The position numbers were made by a program, and so were the translations under genes. Below the pieces are notes generated by a model, which ran no database searches, was not told the DNA's origin, and saw nothing but the letters and a program-made list of their open reading frames with translations. Below, piece after piece: positions 35,451-43,674 of a DNA stretch of 64,000 bases. Numbering within the stretch: position 1 is the stretch's first letter; the number at the start of each line of letters is the position of its first letter. Source of the DNA: JAEUKA01 sp044228505 (GTDB taxonomy: Bacteria; Myxococcota_A; Polyangia; Palsa-1104; JAEUJZ01); assembly GCA_044228505.1 (NCBI GenBank), contig JBGAUT010000018.1:1-64000 (forward strand), read 5' to 3'.

Positions 35451-36191
35451 ATGGGTATCTCTCTTCACGTCAACATCGATCACGTCGCGACACTTAGGCA
35501 GGCTCGCGGCGTGAGTTATCCCGATCCGGTTTGGGCCGCTTCGCTATGTGAGTTGGCGGGGGCCGATGGCATCACCGTTCACCTTCGTGAGGATCGACGG
35601 CACATTCAAGACCGCGACGTCGATTTGCTCCGCAAGACGGTCCGTGGAGTGCTGAACCTGGAGATGGCAGCAACGCCGGAGATGGTCGAAAAGGCGATCG
35701 TACTGCGGCCCGACATTGTCACCCTGGTTCCGGAGCGTCGTGAGGAACGAACGACGGAGGGTGGACTTGATGTGGCTGGCTCGGCGCGACTGGCTGTGCA
35801 AGAGGCGGTGGCTGCACTGCACGATGCACGCATTCCGGTCAGCCTGTTCATTGCGCCCGATCTGAGCCAAGTACGGGCCGCAGCACAGCTCAAAGTGCCA
35901 CGGATCGAGCTGCACACTGGACAGTACTGCGAAGAGACGCTCAAGTCCGGTCACGCCACACACGCGGCTCGGGAACTGGAGCGTCTAGCGCAGGCAACCG
36001 ACGATGCGATTCGACTCGGTATTCACGTTGCTGCGGGACATGGACTCGACTATCCCAATGTCGTGCCCGTCGCGAGGATCGCTGGGGTCGAGGAACTTAA
36101 CATCGGGCATGCCATCGTCGCCAGGGCCGTACTTGTGGGCATGGACCAAGCGGTTCGCGATATGATCGCGTTGGTTCGACAAGACACATGA
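35451..36191 (+). CDS. pdxJ: Pyridoxine 5'-phosphate synthase
   Basis: PdxJ condenses 3-amino-1-hydroxyacetone phosphate with 1-deoxyxylulose 5-phosphate to form vitamin B6. TIM-barrel protein of 246 aa. LHVNIDHVATLRQARG at the N-terminus, GADGITVHLREDRRHIQDRDV, LVPERREERTTEGGLDV, IELHTGQY and LNIGHAIVARAVLVGMDQAV are all diagnostic motifs. The stop overlaps the start of the CoA-binding protein gene by four bases. PLP from this pathway would serve the two PLP enzymes at 17.7-20.5 kb, although these are far away. Confidence 0.97.
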   Translation: MGISLHVNIDHVATLRQARGVSYPDPVWAASLCELAGADGITVHLREDRRHIQDRDVDLLRKTVRGVLNLEMAATPEMVEKAIVLRPDIVTLVPERREERTTEGGLDVAGSARLAVQEAVAALHDARIPVSLFIAPDLSQVRAAAQLKVPRIELHTGQYCEETLKSGHATHAARELERLAQATDDAIRLGIHVAAGHGLDYPNVVPVARIAGVEELNIGHAIVARAVLVGMDQAVRDMIALVRQDT

Positions 36192-36592
36192 CGACCCAGG
36201 ACAAGATTGCCGCCTTCCTTGCTGCTCCACTGTTTGCCGTGGCCGGAGCAAGCAACGATCTCAACAAGTTTGGCTATCGTTGTTTCGTGGCGCTCAAGAA
36301 CTCGGGCCGCATTGTTCATCCTCTGAACCCGCGCACCTCCGAGATTGCCGGTCAGCTTGCATTTGCATCGATTCAAGCGATTCCCGGCCAAGTGGTGTCG
36401 CTCTCCGTGGTGACTCCGCCTTCCGTCACGGAGCACATCATCGAAGAAGCAATTGCCAGCGGGGTTCGCTGGGTGTGGATGCAACCAGGTGCCGAAAGCC
36501 ACGCCGCGATTGCCCGCGCCGAGCAAGCTGGCTTGCAAGTCATCGCTGGCGGTCCATGTGTACTGGTCGAGCTCGCGAAGCTGCGGACCTAG
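36188..36592 (+). CDS. CoA-binding domain protein (YccU-like)
   Basis: Protein of 134 aa with the Rossmann-like CoA_binding_2 fold. AGASNDLNKFGYRCFVALKNSGRIVHPLNP is the nucleotide-binding segment, and VVTPPSVTEHIIEEA and GVRWVWMQPGAES are conserved. Members are homologous to the succinyl-CoA-synthetase alpha N-domain and bind CoA, but their role is unknown. Its ATG overlaps the pdxJ stop (ATGA), so the two are co-translated. It ends in a four-base overlap with the convergent TPR gene. Confidence 0.88.
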   Translation: MTTQDKIAAFLAAPLFAVAGASNDLNKFGYRCFVALKNSGRIVHPLNPRTSEIAGQLAFASIQAIPGQVVSLSVVTPPSVTEHIIEEAIASGVRWVWMQPGAESHAAIARAEQAGLQVIAGGPCVLVELAKLRT

Positions 36593-38091
36593 CGCCGCTG
36601 ATGGCCAATCTCCGCCAGGTAGGCTGCGTGGATGCGTCGTGATTCCTGGGCAGCTTGTGGCTGGTCCAGCTTGTCCATCGCCTTGGCTAGCTCAGCATGG
36701 ATGAGCGCTAGCAAGCGTCGATCATGCGGAACTGCCAACTGTGCGAGTGCTTGGCTCAGGCCCGCCGCCGCTCGTTCGGCTTGAGCAAGCTGAAGCTGCG
36801 CTCGACCCAGCGCCAGGAGTGCCCAGCTCTCTCCATCCACCGGTAAGACGCCCGGAGTCGCGCTGCGCACAAGATCGATCGCGAGCTGAGCAGTAAACAT
36901 TGCCGCCTGCGCCTCTCCGGCCTCTAGGTATGCCTGACTGAGCACAACCAGCGTTGGCAAACTGGCCGGTCCCAGCTTACTGGAAAGTGAGTCACACTCT
37001 CTGAAACACGCCATCGCATCGGCCGTCTTGCCGAGTTGACGATGAGCAATGGCCAGGTGGGCCAGTAGTCTCACCCGGTCGTCGTTTTGGTGCCGAAGCA
37101 GGTTCCGATGGAGATTGAACGCCGTCACGGCTTTGTCCGGCTGTCCGATTTCCAGATACGACTCCCCAAGCACCGACAAAACTCTCGCGCTGTCGAACAT
37201 CTCGCTCCAGCTCAGCACCTGTTCGAATCGCGGCGTCAGTAGGTCGATGGCCCGCTGCGGTTCACCCATCACCAACGAAGCTCGGGCCATCCGGGCCAAG
37301 ACCCAACTCTCGTCGCGTTCTTGCTCGGTACGATTGGCGGCCGCCAACGCTCTTTCAAACAGATCGCGACTTTCGGGATAGTGACGAGCGGACAACTGCA
37401 GTTCGGCCAGCCTCAATAGTGCAGGCACTTGAGCCTCGTCGACTAGGTCGGTGGCGTCCAGCCGTCGCTTGGCATTGGCAATCGCCTCGCTCAAGCGTCC
37501 AGACAGCGCCCAGACGTCGGACAGTCGATCTAGCGCCAGGAAGTGCAGCGACTCGCGCTGAGTCTTCGTCGCCAATGAGAGTGCAGCCTCGCATGCTTGT
37601 ACCGCTCGATCGAGTCGCTTGGCTCTCAAGTGCACATACGCGGCTTCCAAGTGCGCTTGCGCCGCAAACGATTCATCGACGTGCTGGCCGCTCTGTTTCA
37701 AACAACTGTCGAGGTTGTCGACCGCGCACGGATAGTCCGCCGCATCCGAGTACGCTCGGGCCAGGTCAAGCAACAGATCGCATTCCTCACTGATATCGTG
37801 ACGAGCGCGTGCGTCCTCTAGCGCCAGAAGCAGTTGCGGAAGCTTCTCGGTGGGCTGAGGCAGGCGCAAGGTGGGCACCATGCCCGATGAAGACAGATTG
37901 GCGTGACCAACCCCTGCGACGGGTCCGGCTGCGCCGTTGATACCCGACAGCGATGATCGACTGCGGCGTCTGGATGCCCACAGCCCGACCACCACCACCG
38001 TTAATACGACCACTACCGCAGAAAGAGCGGTTCGGCCCGACATGCAGCCGCCAAGGAACAGGGGCCACCACACGAGCAGTTCGGTCCGCAA
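36589..38091 (-). CDS. Membrane-anchored TPR protein
   Basis: Protein of 500 aa from TTG 38091, which has GAGG eight bases upstream and lies 12 bases after the PilZ stop. The N-terminus has two hydrophobic stretches (LLVWWPLFLGGC and TALSAVVVVLTVVVVGLW), giving a signal anchor; FLGGC might also be a lipobox. Residues 60-490 are built of about nine tetratricopeptide-like repeats (Ala/Leu-rich helix pairs such as SDAADYPCAVDNLDSCL). TPR proteins assemble partners. Coupling to a PilZ protein hints at a c-di-GMP-linked surface complex. Confidence 0.8.
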   Translation of the reverse strand: MRTELLVWWPLFLGGCMSGRTALSAVVVVLTVVVVGLWASRRRSRSSLSGINGAAGPVAGVGHANLSSSGMVPTLRLPQPTEKLPQLLLALEDARARHDISEECDLLLDLARAYSDAADYPCAVDNLDSCLKQSGQHVDESFAAQAHLEAAYVHLRAKRLDRAVQACEAALSLATKTQRESLHFLALDRLSDVWALSGRLSEAIANAKRRLDATDLVDEAQVPALLRLAELQLSARHYPESRDLFERALAAANRTEQERDESWVLARMARASLVMGEPQRAIDLLTPRFEQVLSWSEMFDSARVLSVLGESYLEIGQPDKAVTAFNLHRNLLRHQNDDRVRLLAHLAIAHRQLGKTADAMACFRECDSLSSKLGPASLPTLVVLSQAYLEAGEAQAAMFTAQLAIDLVRSATPGVLPVDGESWALLALGRAQLQLAQAERAAAGLSQALAQLAVPHDRRLLALIHAELAKAMDKLDQPQAAQESRRIHAAYLAEIGHQRR

Positions 38092-38103
38092 CAGCGTGAC
38101 CTC

Positions 38104-38430
38104 TTAGCGTGGAGCCGCACCGCTCTGTTCAAGGCGCTCAAGCAGACGAGCCGATGCTTCGCTCAGTCGTCGAAACACCACGCCCATACCCGATGGAGCG
38201 GACTGCACCCGGACCACCTCAGCGACGCCCTCCACAATCTCGATCTCATCGAGCAAGATCGAAAATCGGAGGTTTACACGCGTCCCCACGGGCAGCGGAT
38301 CTTTCGAGCGGATAAAGGCACCGGTTCGCGACACGTTGATGACGTATTCGCTAAGGTGCGCGTCAACCGCCTCGAACTCAGCATTTACCGTCGTGCGGTT
38401 GGCCCGGGGAATCATGGCCTCTTTCGCCAT
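38104..38430 (-). CDS. PilZ domain protein
   Basis: Protein of 108 aa, a single PilZ domain. INVSRTGAFIRSKDPLPVGTRVNLRF matches the D/N-x-S-x-x-G part that binds c-di-GMP. The Arg-rich arm (PRANRTTVN) is present but the usual RxxxR is not obvious, so ligand binding should be tested; many myxobacterial PilZ proteins lack it. It precedes the TPR gene by 12 bases, and its start overlaps the 5' flank of the divergent ogt gene. Confidence 0.85.
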   Translation of the reverse strand: MAKEAMIPRANRTTVNAEFEAVDAHLSEYVINVSRTGAFIRSKDPLPVGTRVNLRFSILLDEIEIVEGVAEVVRVQSAPSGMGVVFRRLSEASARLLERLEQSGAAPR

Positions 38431-38541
38431 CGGAAGCTGCTCCCTCTATTGCAATACGAGCTTGTGACAAAAAGCATTCGAGCAGCCATTTTACCAGCTT
38501 TTCTCGGGCTTTTGCGCTGTCTTTCGCTCCATCGTTCCGCA

Positions 38542-39198
38542 ATGCTTGGCCCCATGAGCGCCAAATCTATCCATCGTGTGTCCGACGAGTCTAGCCCTGC
38601 ACTGGTTGCTTTCATTCTGCCCAGCCCGCTCGGGAGACTGTGTGGGGTGGCCAGCCCGAGTGGGGTTTGTCTGCTTACGTTTGCCCATCCAACCGAGGCA
38701 CTGTCGTGCTTTTCGGCAGACCGCCGAGCCGAACTGATGGACTCGCTGCACGAATTGGTAGATGGAGCCGAGGCTTCGTCCGATCAGCAGCTTGGTGAGC
38801 CGCTGTCCACGTGGCTACGGGATTTGCGACGGTATCTGCATGGCAAGTCACGCTCACTCGCAATTCCGGTTGATCTACGACTGGCCCGTACGCCGTTTCA
38901 TCATTCCGTCTACGAAGAACTGCTCCGGGTACAGCCTGGGCAGACCACGACGTATGGAGACTTGGCTCGCCTCGTGGGACGACCGCTGGCCTCCCGGGCG
39001 GTCGGGCAGGCGGTGGGCAAAAACCCCATTGCACTCATTGTCCCGTGTCATCGTGTACTCGGCCGAGATGGCTCTTTGCACGGTTTTGCCTTCGGATTGG
39101 CCAAAAAAGCCGCCCTGCTCAAGCTAGAAGGCGTCAATCCAGCGCTGGCCGGCTCAAGCAGGAGTTGGGATCGGGAAGTCCGAGCCGATTCTCGCTAG
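38542..39198 (+). CDS. ogt: O6-alkylguanine-DNA alkyltransferase
   Basis: Suicide DNA-repair protein that moves an alkyl group from O6-guanine to its own cysteine. Cys169 lies in VPCHRVLGRDG. VQPGQTTTYGDLARLVGRPLASRAVG is the winged-helix DNA-binding part with the Arg finger, and GFAFGLAKKAALLKLEG ends the domain. The length is 218 aa from ATG 38542, and ATG 38554 is equally possible. A frame open to 38356 would overlap the divergent PilZ gene and is rejected. The N-terminal half is the usual poorly conserved Ada/Ogt head. Confidence 0.92.
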   Translation: MLGPMSAKSIHRVSDESSPALVAFILPSPLGRLCGVASPSGVCLLTFAHPTEALSCFSADRRAELMDSLHELVDGAEASSDQQLGEPLSTWLRDLRRYLHGKSRSLAIPVDLRLARTPFHHSVYEELLRVQPGQTTTYGDLARLVGRPLASRAVGQAVGKNPIALIVPCHRVLGRDGSLHGFAFGLAKKAALLKLEGVNPALAGSSRSWDREVRADSR

Positions 39199-39291
39199 TG
39201 GAGAGCGAGAGCTTGGTGATAAGCTGCCGAGAAACCGACCGCTTGGTGGCGCACTGGCTCCTGGGGCGCCCGGAGAGGACTGTGTTCGAAG

Positions 39292-39816
39292 ATGAGCGAT
39301 AACACCCAGCTTGTGTGCAGCTTTTCGGAGTTGCTTGCCTTGCTCAAGAACGACGGTGTTCCCCACGAAGGCAATCTAGAGACATCCGAAGTGGTCATTC
39401 CGACGCAAAGAGGCCCTTTGGATTCGGTTTTGCTGATTCGCTGGCAGAAGGATGCTGGGGTGGTCCAAATCATCCAACCCCTCACATTCGAGGTGCCAGT
39501 CGAGCGCCTGCCAGCGATGGAAGCGGCGCTCTGTCGACTCAACCCTGCGCTGGTGGTGGCCGGTTTTGAAATCGCTTACGAGCATCGCCGAGTTGGTTTC
39601 CGCACCACCTTGCCGCTTCAGCCACGCGGCGGAGTCCTCCCCGAGGAAATCCAGACCTACTTTCGAATCACGGTGAAGACTGCGGCGGACTTTTTGCCCA
39701 CACTGAGCCGAATTGCTTCGGGCCTTGGTAATCCTCAGACCGTTCTGGCCGATGCCCAAGCCGACCTATCGGCTGGACGGACAGGAGCCGGGCCAGGCGC
39801 ACTCAACACCTACTGA
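39292..39816 (+). CDS. YbjN-like protein
   Basis: Protein of 174 aa, all soluble. The order hydrophobic helix, VVIPTQRGPLDSVLLIRWQ strand pair, AALCRLNPALVVAGFEIAYEHRRVGFRTTLPL strand block and long C-terminal helix resembles YbjN-type and type-III-chaperone-like folds. A Ser/Gly-rich tail follows. The similarity is in secondary-structure order only, so it is a tentative call. It is the first of five plus-strand genes that run to the binding protein at 43620. Confidence 0.55.
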   Translation: MSDNTQLVCSFSELLALLKNDGVPHEGNLETSEVVIPTQRGPLDSVLLIRWQKDAGVVQIIQPLTFEVPVERLPAMEAALCRLNPALVVAGFEIAYEHRRVGFRTTLPLQPRGGVLPEEIQTYFRITVKTAADFLPTLSRIASGLGNPQTVLADAQADLSAGRTGAGPGALNTY

Positions 39817-39852
39817 TTTGCTCCATGCCGTCGCCTTCCTGTGAGAACAGCT

Positions 39853-40200
39853 ATGTCTCAGCCTGACGTTCATCAAAAGTTCTTAGCGGCCATCGAAAGC
39901 GCCTACCAAGTGCTCGATAACAACTTCGATGATCTCTATGCCGCTTGTCACAGCGGAGAGGAAAAGAGTCACCTCCGCAACTTGCATGCGGCAGCTCGTG
40001 ATGCGTATTGGCGGGGCGTGGCGACCAGACTCTGCGATGACAACTCAGTGGTGCGGGCGGTCTACGATGATCTCAATCGGGCAAACCAGGAGCTTCGCGA
40101 TAGCCTCCGCGACCTTCAGCATCTCTCGGCAGTCATTGTACTGGCAACGCAGGCCGTGAGACTGGCGGCATCCCTCGTGACCCTGGCAACGGTTGGATAG
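39853..40200 (+). CDS. Small helical protein, unknown function
   Basis: Protein of 115 aa from ATG 39853 (GTG 39841 is possible). It is predicted to be helical: charged N-terminal helices (KFLAAIESAYQVLDNNFDDLY) and a C-terminal coiled-coil-like part (YDDLNRANQELRDSLRDLQHL) ending in a hydrophobic helix (VIVLATQAVRLAASLVTLATV). It may be a membrane-associated partner of the TPR gene that starts four bases later. No family is recognised. Confidence 0.65.
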   Translation: MSQPDVHQKFLAAIESAYQVLDNNFDDLYAACHSGEEKSHLRNLHAAARDAYWRGVATRLCDDNSVVRAVYDDLNRANQELRDSLRDLQHLSAVIVLATQAVRLAASLVTLATVG

Positions 40201-40204
40201 CGCA

Positions 40205-42718
40205 ATGCGTGCGACGCTTTGTGGGCTCATGGCCCTATTGACCTCATGGGCGATACTGGTCCCGTCGCGAGCGATGGCGCAGTCGTCGTCCATCGAGCAG
40301 GAATGGCGCACACTCACCGATGCACAAGCGGCCTATCAGCGTGGCAACTCGCTTGCCGAGCGGGGTGACCTCGACGCTGCAGCCCGAGAGTGGGATCTTG
40401 CTACCGCCGGATTCCAGCAGGTCATGCGCGTCAATGCGATGAGAACGGACCTCTATGCCCCGCTTGCCGATATCCACATCCGTCGTGGGCACCCAGCGGT
40501 GGCGTACGCACTGCTAACCCAGCAAGTACGCGGTGGCGTCAATGATCTCTCGGTGCGTATTCAGGTGGTGCGGGCGCTCCGTGCGATGAACCGCCGGAGC
40601 AAGGCCATTACTCAGGCGGAGGAGCTGCGCAAGGCATTTCCGAACGAACCCGAAGTGACTGCGCTCTATGCAGAACTGCTGGCCGAGGATGGTCAGAGCG
40701 ACCAGGCCCTGATGTTGTTAACGCTGGTCTTGCCAAAGCTTCCACTTGAGGGACGATTCCCCGGCACAGACGGCGTGGCCATGCGAAAGCTCCATGCGCG
40801 ACTTCTCGTATCGAAAAATCGTGGCACCGAGGCGGTTGGCAGCCTGACCGATCTGCTCAAAGCAAGGCCGAGCGATTCCGAGGCATTGCTACTGCTTGGC
40901 CAGGCTCAACTGGCGACTGGCAAGCATGCCGACGCAGTGGCGACGTTACGCCGTTATCTCTCACTGCTGCCGAAAGACGGTCGGGCCTTGGCGGCGCTCG
41001 GACAAGCCCTGGCGGACAGCGGACAACTTCTGGCGGGGATTGAACAGCTCGAGCACGCTGGCGACTCTCCCGAAGCCCTGTCCATGCTGGGCCAGCTCTA
41101 CCTGCGTAAGGTGCCCCCAGATACCCCTGCTGCGTTGGCCGCGCTGGGAAAGGCGCTTCAGCTTCAGCCGAACAACCTGAGAGTCTGCGCGGAGCTGGCT
41201 CAGCTTCGTGACCAAGCCGGTCAAGGCTCACTGGCTGTCACCGAAATCGAACGATGCACTGAGCCGCTGCTCGGTGCGGACGGCGGACTCGGTCCATCCG
41301 ATGGCTGGGCGCAAAAAGCGCTGTTTTTGCGGCTCGAGTTACAGCTCAAAAACAACAAGTTCGATCCGGCGATGCAGACCTATAAGGGCGTGCAGGCACG
41401 ATATCCGGGCCTATCCTCGCTGCAAGGGAAGCTGGCGGGGGCTCTGATGCGACGGGGTCTGTCAAAGCTACCGACCACGACCCAGCCGTCGAATCTGGGA
41501 CTACCAGATCTACTCGAAGCGCATCGAATGGCACCTAGCCTGGCGACCGCTCAAGCGCTGGCACTCGGACAGATTGGCGCGGGACAGCCGCAGGATGCAC
41601 TCCAAACGCTACAAAACTATCTCAAAGACGGAGCTGGCGAGCCGCGATTCCTCGGGGCGTATGGTCGAGCGCTGCGAGATGCCGGACAGCCCCAAGACGC
41701 GCTGCTGGTACTGCAGAAGGCCGAAGGACTGACGTCGAATTCTCCGGCCAACCAAGCGCTGAAACTGTCGCTCCGGCAGGAGATTGCCCAGTGCTATCTC
41801 ACGATGCAGCAGCCACGGCTGGCGCAGCGTTACTTGGATGGCAGCGACGAGTTATCTCAACAGATCAAGGCGCAGTCCGGCCTGGTGTCCGCACGAATGC
41901 TGTTTGGCGCTGTTCCTCCGGGAACGACGCCGAGCTTCCCATCGGTCATGTTTGTGACCCAAGGGGTGCTGCGGGGTGGGCCGGCAGTTCTTCCTGTCCA
42001 GCGTGCTGAGGCCAAGTTGTGGCAGGTACTCGCCCTGCTCGGTAACGGTCAGGTCGATGTTGCCGCGAAGTTGCTAACGGAAGTGGCGCAACTCTTCGAT
42101 GTGGCGTCGCTCGAACAGGTCATGGGTAAGGGCGGACTGCCGCATCTCCAAGCACGCGTCTCGCTGCGGCTCGGCGACTATTATCAAGGCAGCACGGTTG
42201 CGCAGCAGGCGCTGTCCTCCTTGTCACCGGATCAGGTACGAGCGCTCCATGGCAGCATGACGGCCGCTTACAACAACAAAGCCATCGAACTTGCCTCGAA
42301 GGGAGATCTCGACAAAGCCAGCTCTCTGCTGCGGACGGCGCTCCAGCAGGCCCAAGCGAGCAATCCTCAACACCAACTTCACGTCCTGTACAACCAAGCA
42401 GTCCTATCGATCATGAGGGTGCGGTACGAGGAAGCGAAAGGGCTGCTCGCGAAGATCGACTTGCAGCAGCTTCCTGATGCGCTGGTCGCTCAAGGGGCGT
42501 TACTCGAAGGGCAGGGCGATCCAAGAGCGGCACTGGAGCATTACCGTCGGTATCTGCAGATTGCTACGACTCAAAACCCACCGCTTCGCCAGGTCGCACA
42601 GCTTCGGGAATGGGTCGATTCGATGGCTCGGTTTTACGAAGGGGCAGCGCCCAACAGTGAACCCACCACGGACCCGGCAGCAAAGCCCGCCAAGCGCCCG
42701 GGGCGGAGGCTGCCATGA
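40205..42718 (+). CDS. Exported TPR-repeat protein
   Basis: Periplasmic or surface TPR protein of 837 aa with a signal peptide ending SRAMAQ. About 15 tetratricopeptide-like helix pairs follow (AQAAYQRGNSLAERGDLDAAAREWD, ALLLLGQAQLATGKHADAV, ALTLQNYLKDG-type units). The C-terminus is Pro/Lys-rich (PTTDPAAKPAKRPGRR). ATG 40205 is four bases after the previous stop; a TTG at 40193 in the same frame is less likely. Its last four bases overlap the start of the next gene, so both are made together. It is likely an envelope scaffold. Confidence 0.85.
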   Translation: MRATLCGLMALLTSWAILVPSRAMAQSSSIEQEWRTLTDAQAAYQRGNSLAERGDLDAAAREWDLATAGFQQVMRVNAMRTDLYAPLADIHIRRGHPAVAYALLTQQVRGGVNDLSVRIQVVRALRAMNRRSKAITQAEELRKAFPNEPEVTALYAELLAEDGQSDQALMLLTLVLPKLPLEGRFPGTDGVAMRKLHARLLVSKNRGTEAVGSLTDLLKARPSDSEALLLLGQAQLATGKHADAVATLRRYLSLLPKDGRALAALGQALADSGQLLAGIEQLEHAGDSPEALSMLGQLYLRKVPPDTPAALAALGKALQLQPNNLRVCAELAQLRDQAGQGSLAVTEIERCTEPLLGADGGLGPSDGWAQKALFLRLELQLKNNKFDPAMQTYKGVQARYPGLSSLQGKLAGALMRRGLSKLPTTTQPSNLGLPDLLEAHRMAPSLATAQALALGQIGAGQPQDALQTLQNYLKDGAGEPRFLGAYGRALRDAGQPQDALLVLQKAEGLTSNSPANQALKLSLRQEIAQCYLTMQQPRLAQRYLDGSDELSQQIKAQSGLVSARMLFGAVPPGTTPSFPSVMFVTQGVLRGGPAVLPVQRAEAKLWQVLALLGNGQVDVAAKLLTEVAQLFDVASLEQVMGKGGLPHLQARVSLRLGDYYQGSTVAQQALSSLSPDQVRALHGSMTAAYNNKAIELASKGDLDKASSLLRTALQQAQASNPQHQLHVLYNQAVLSIMRVRYEEAKGLLAKIDLQQLPDALVAQGALLEGQGDPRAALEHYRRYLQIATTQNPPLRQVAQLREWVDSMARFYEGAAPNSEPTTDPAAKPAKRPGRRLP

Positions 42719-43620
42719 GCACTCTACGTTGGCTCGTGCTGCTGCTGGTACTGGGCCACTCTGCCATGAGCGGAGCAGCAACACCGGAGAGAGTCCTTGC
42801 GATCTATTTGCCCGGCGTTTACTTCACCCAGCTCGAACGCAAGCTGGACTTGGGCAGCGAACTGGCCACGCATCTGTTCAAAAAGCTGGGCGAGAAGTAC
42901 CACCTGAGTGCACGAGTCTACGTATCGGCTGAGTCGATGGAGTCTGAGTCGGGGCGGATTGCGATGGTGCTCACCGAATCGCCTTACGTCGCGGCCAACT
43001 TGTCAAAGCTACTGCCCATCGCAGCAGCGGGCCGCGGAAGTGATACCCGACTTGCGCTGCTGGCTACCCCCACGGTGCGAAGCTTGCCGGACTTGAAGCG
43101 GGGGGGCTTGGTGTTTGCATCCTCGCTGGAGCCCGCCCAGTCATTTCTTGAGAACTTCGTCTTTGAGGGTGAGCTGTCCATTGGCAAAGACATGCTGACC
43201 CCAGCACGCGATGTCGCGTCCGCGCTCAGCCTGTTGTCGGTACAAAAAGCCCAAGCCGTGCTGCTGTACGAGGACAACGTGGCGACCATGCGACCGTCGA
43301 ACCTGCGTATGTTGTATCGCAGCGAACAACTTCCTCGACCCACAGTTGTGCTGATGAACCGCGCCACGGATCCTGCCGAAGTGCAGAAGATTCGTGAAGC
43401 ATTATCAACCTTCCATGGGCAGGTGCACCCAGACCTCCAATCGTTCCATCCGACGACGGATCAGCCGTACCAGAAGCTACGTGATCGGATGCAGCAAAAG
43501 CCGCGGCGGGTACCGCAACTCCTCGAAATCACCGAGGAGCAAACCCCACTGCCATCGCCTCGGACCAACCTACCATCGCCGGTTCAAGTACCGCTGCGAG
43601 CCTTTGCCCCTACGGAATAG
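42715..43620 (+). CDS. PhnD-like periplasmic binding protein
   Basis: Exported protein of 301 aa with signal peptide (LLLVLGHSAMSGAA). The domain has YLPGVYFTQLERKLDLGSELATHLFKKLGEKY at the start and the type-2 periplasmic-binding fold pattern (hinge near VFASSLEPAQSFL and VLLYEDN) seen in PhnD and ABC phosphate/phosphonate binding proteins. No ABC permease is nearby, so it may bind its ligand for a sensor or for the coupled TPR protein. A Pro-rich tail of about 40 residues follows. It overlaps the TPR gene by four bases. Confidence 0.65.
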   Translation: MSTLRWLVLLLVLGHSAMSGAATPERVLAIYLPGVYFTQLERKLDLGSELATHLFKKLGEKYHLSARVYVSAESMESESGRIAMVLTESPYVAANLSKLLPIAAAGRGSDTRLALLATPTVRSLPDLKRGGLVFASSLEPAQSFLENFVFEGELSIGKDMLTPARDVASALSLLSVQKAQAVLLYEDNVATMRPSNLRMLYRSEQLPRPTVVLMNRATDPAEVQKIREALSTFHGQVHPDLQSFHPTTDQPYQKLRDRMQQKPRRVPQLLEITEEQTPLPSPRTNLPSPVQVPLRAFAPTE

Positions 43621-43674
43621 CGCGGCTTCCAGACTCGTGCCAGCCCGCGCTCATCGTGAAGCGATGGGCGTCGA

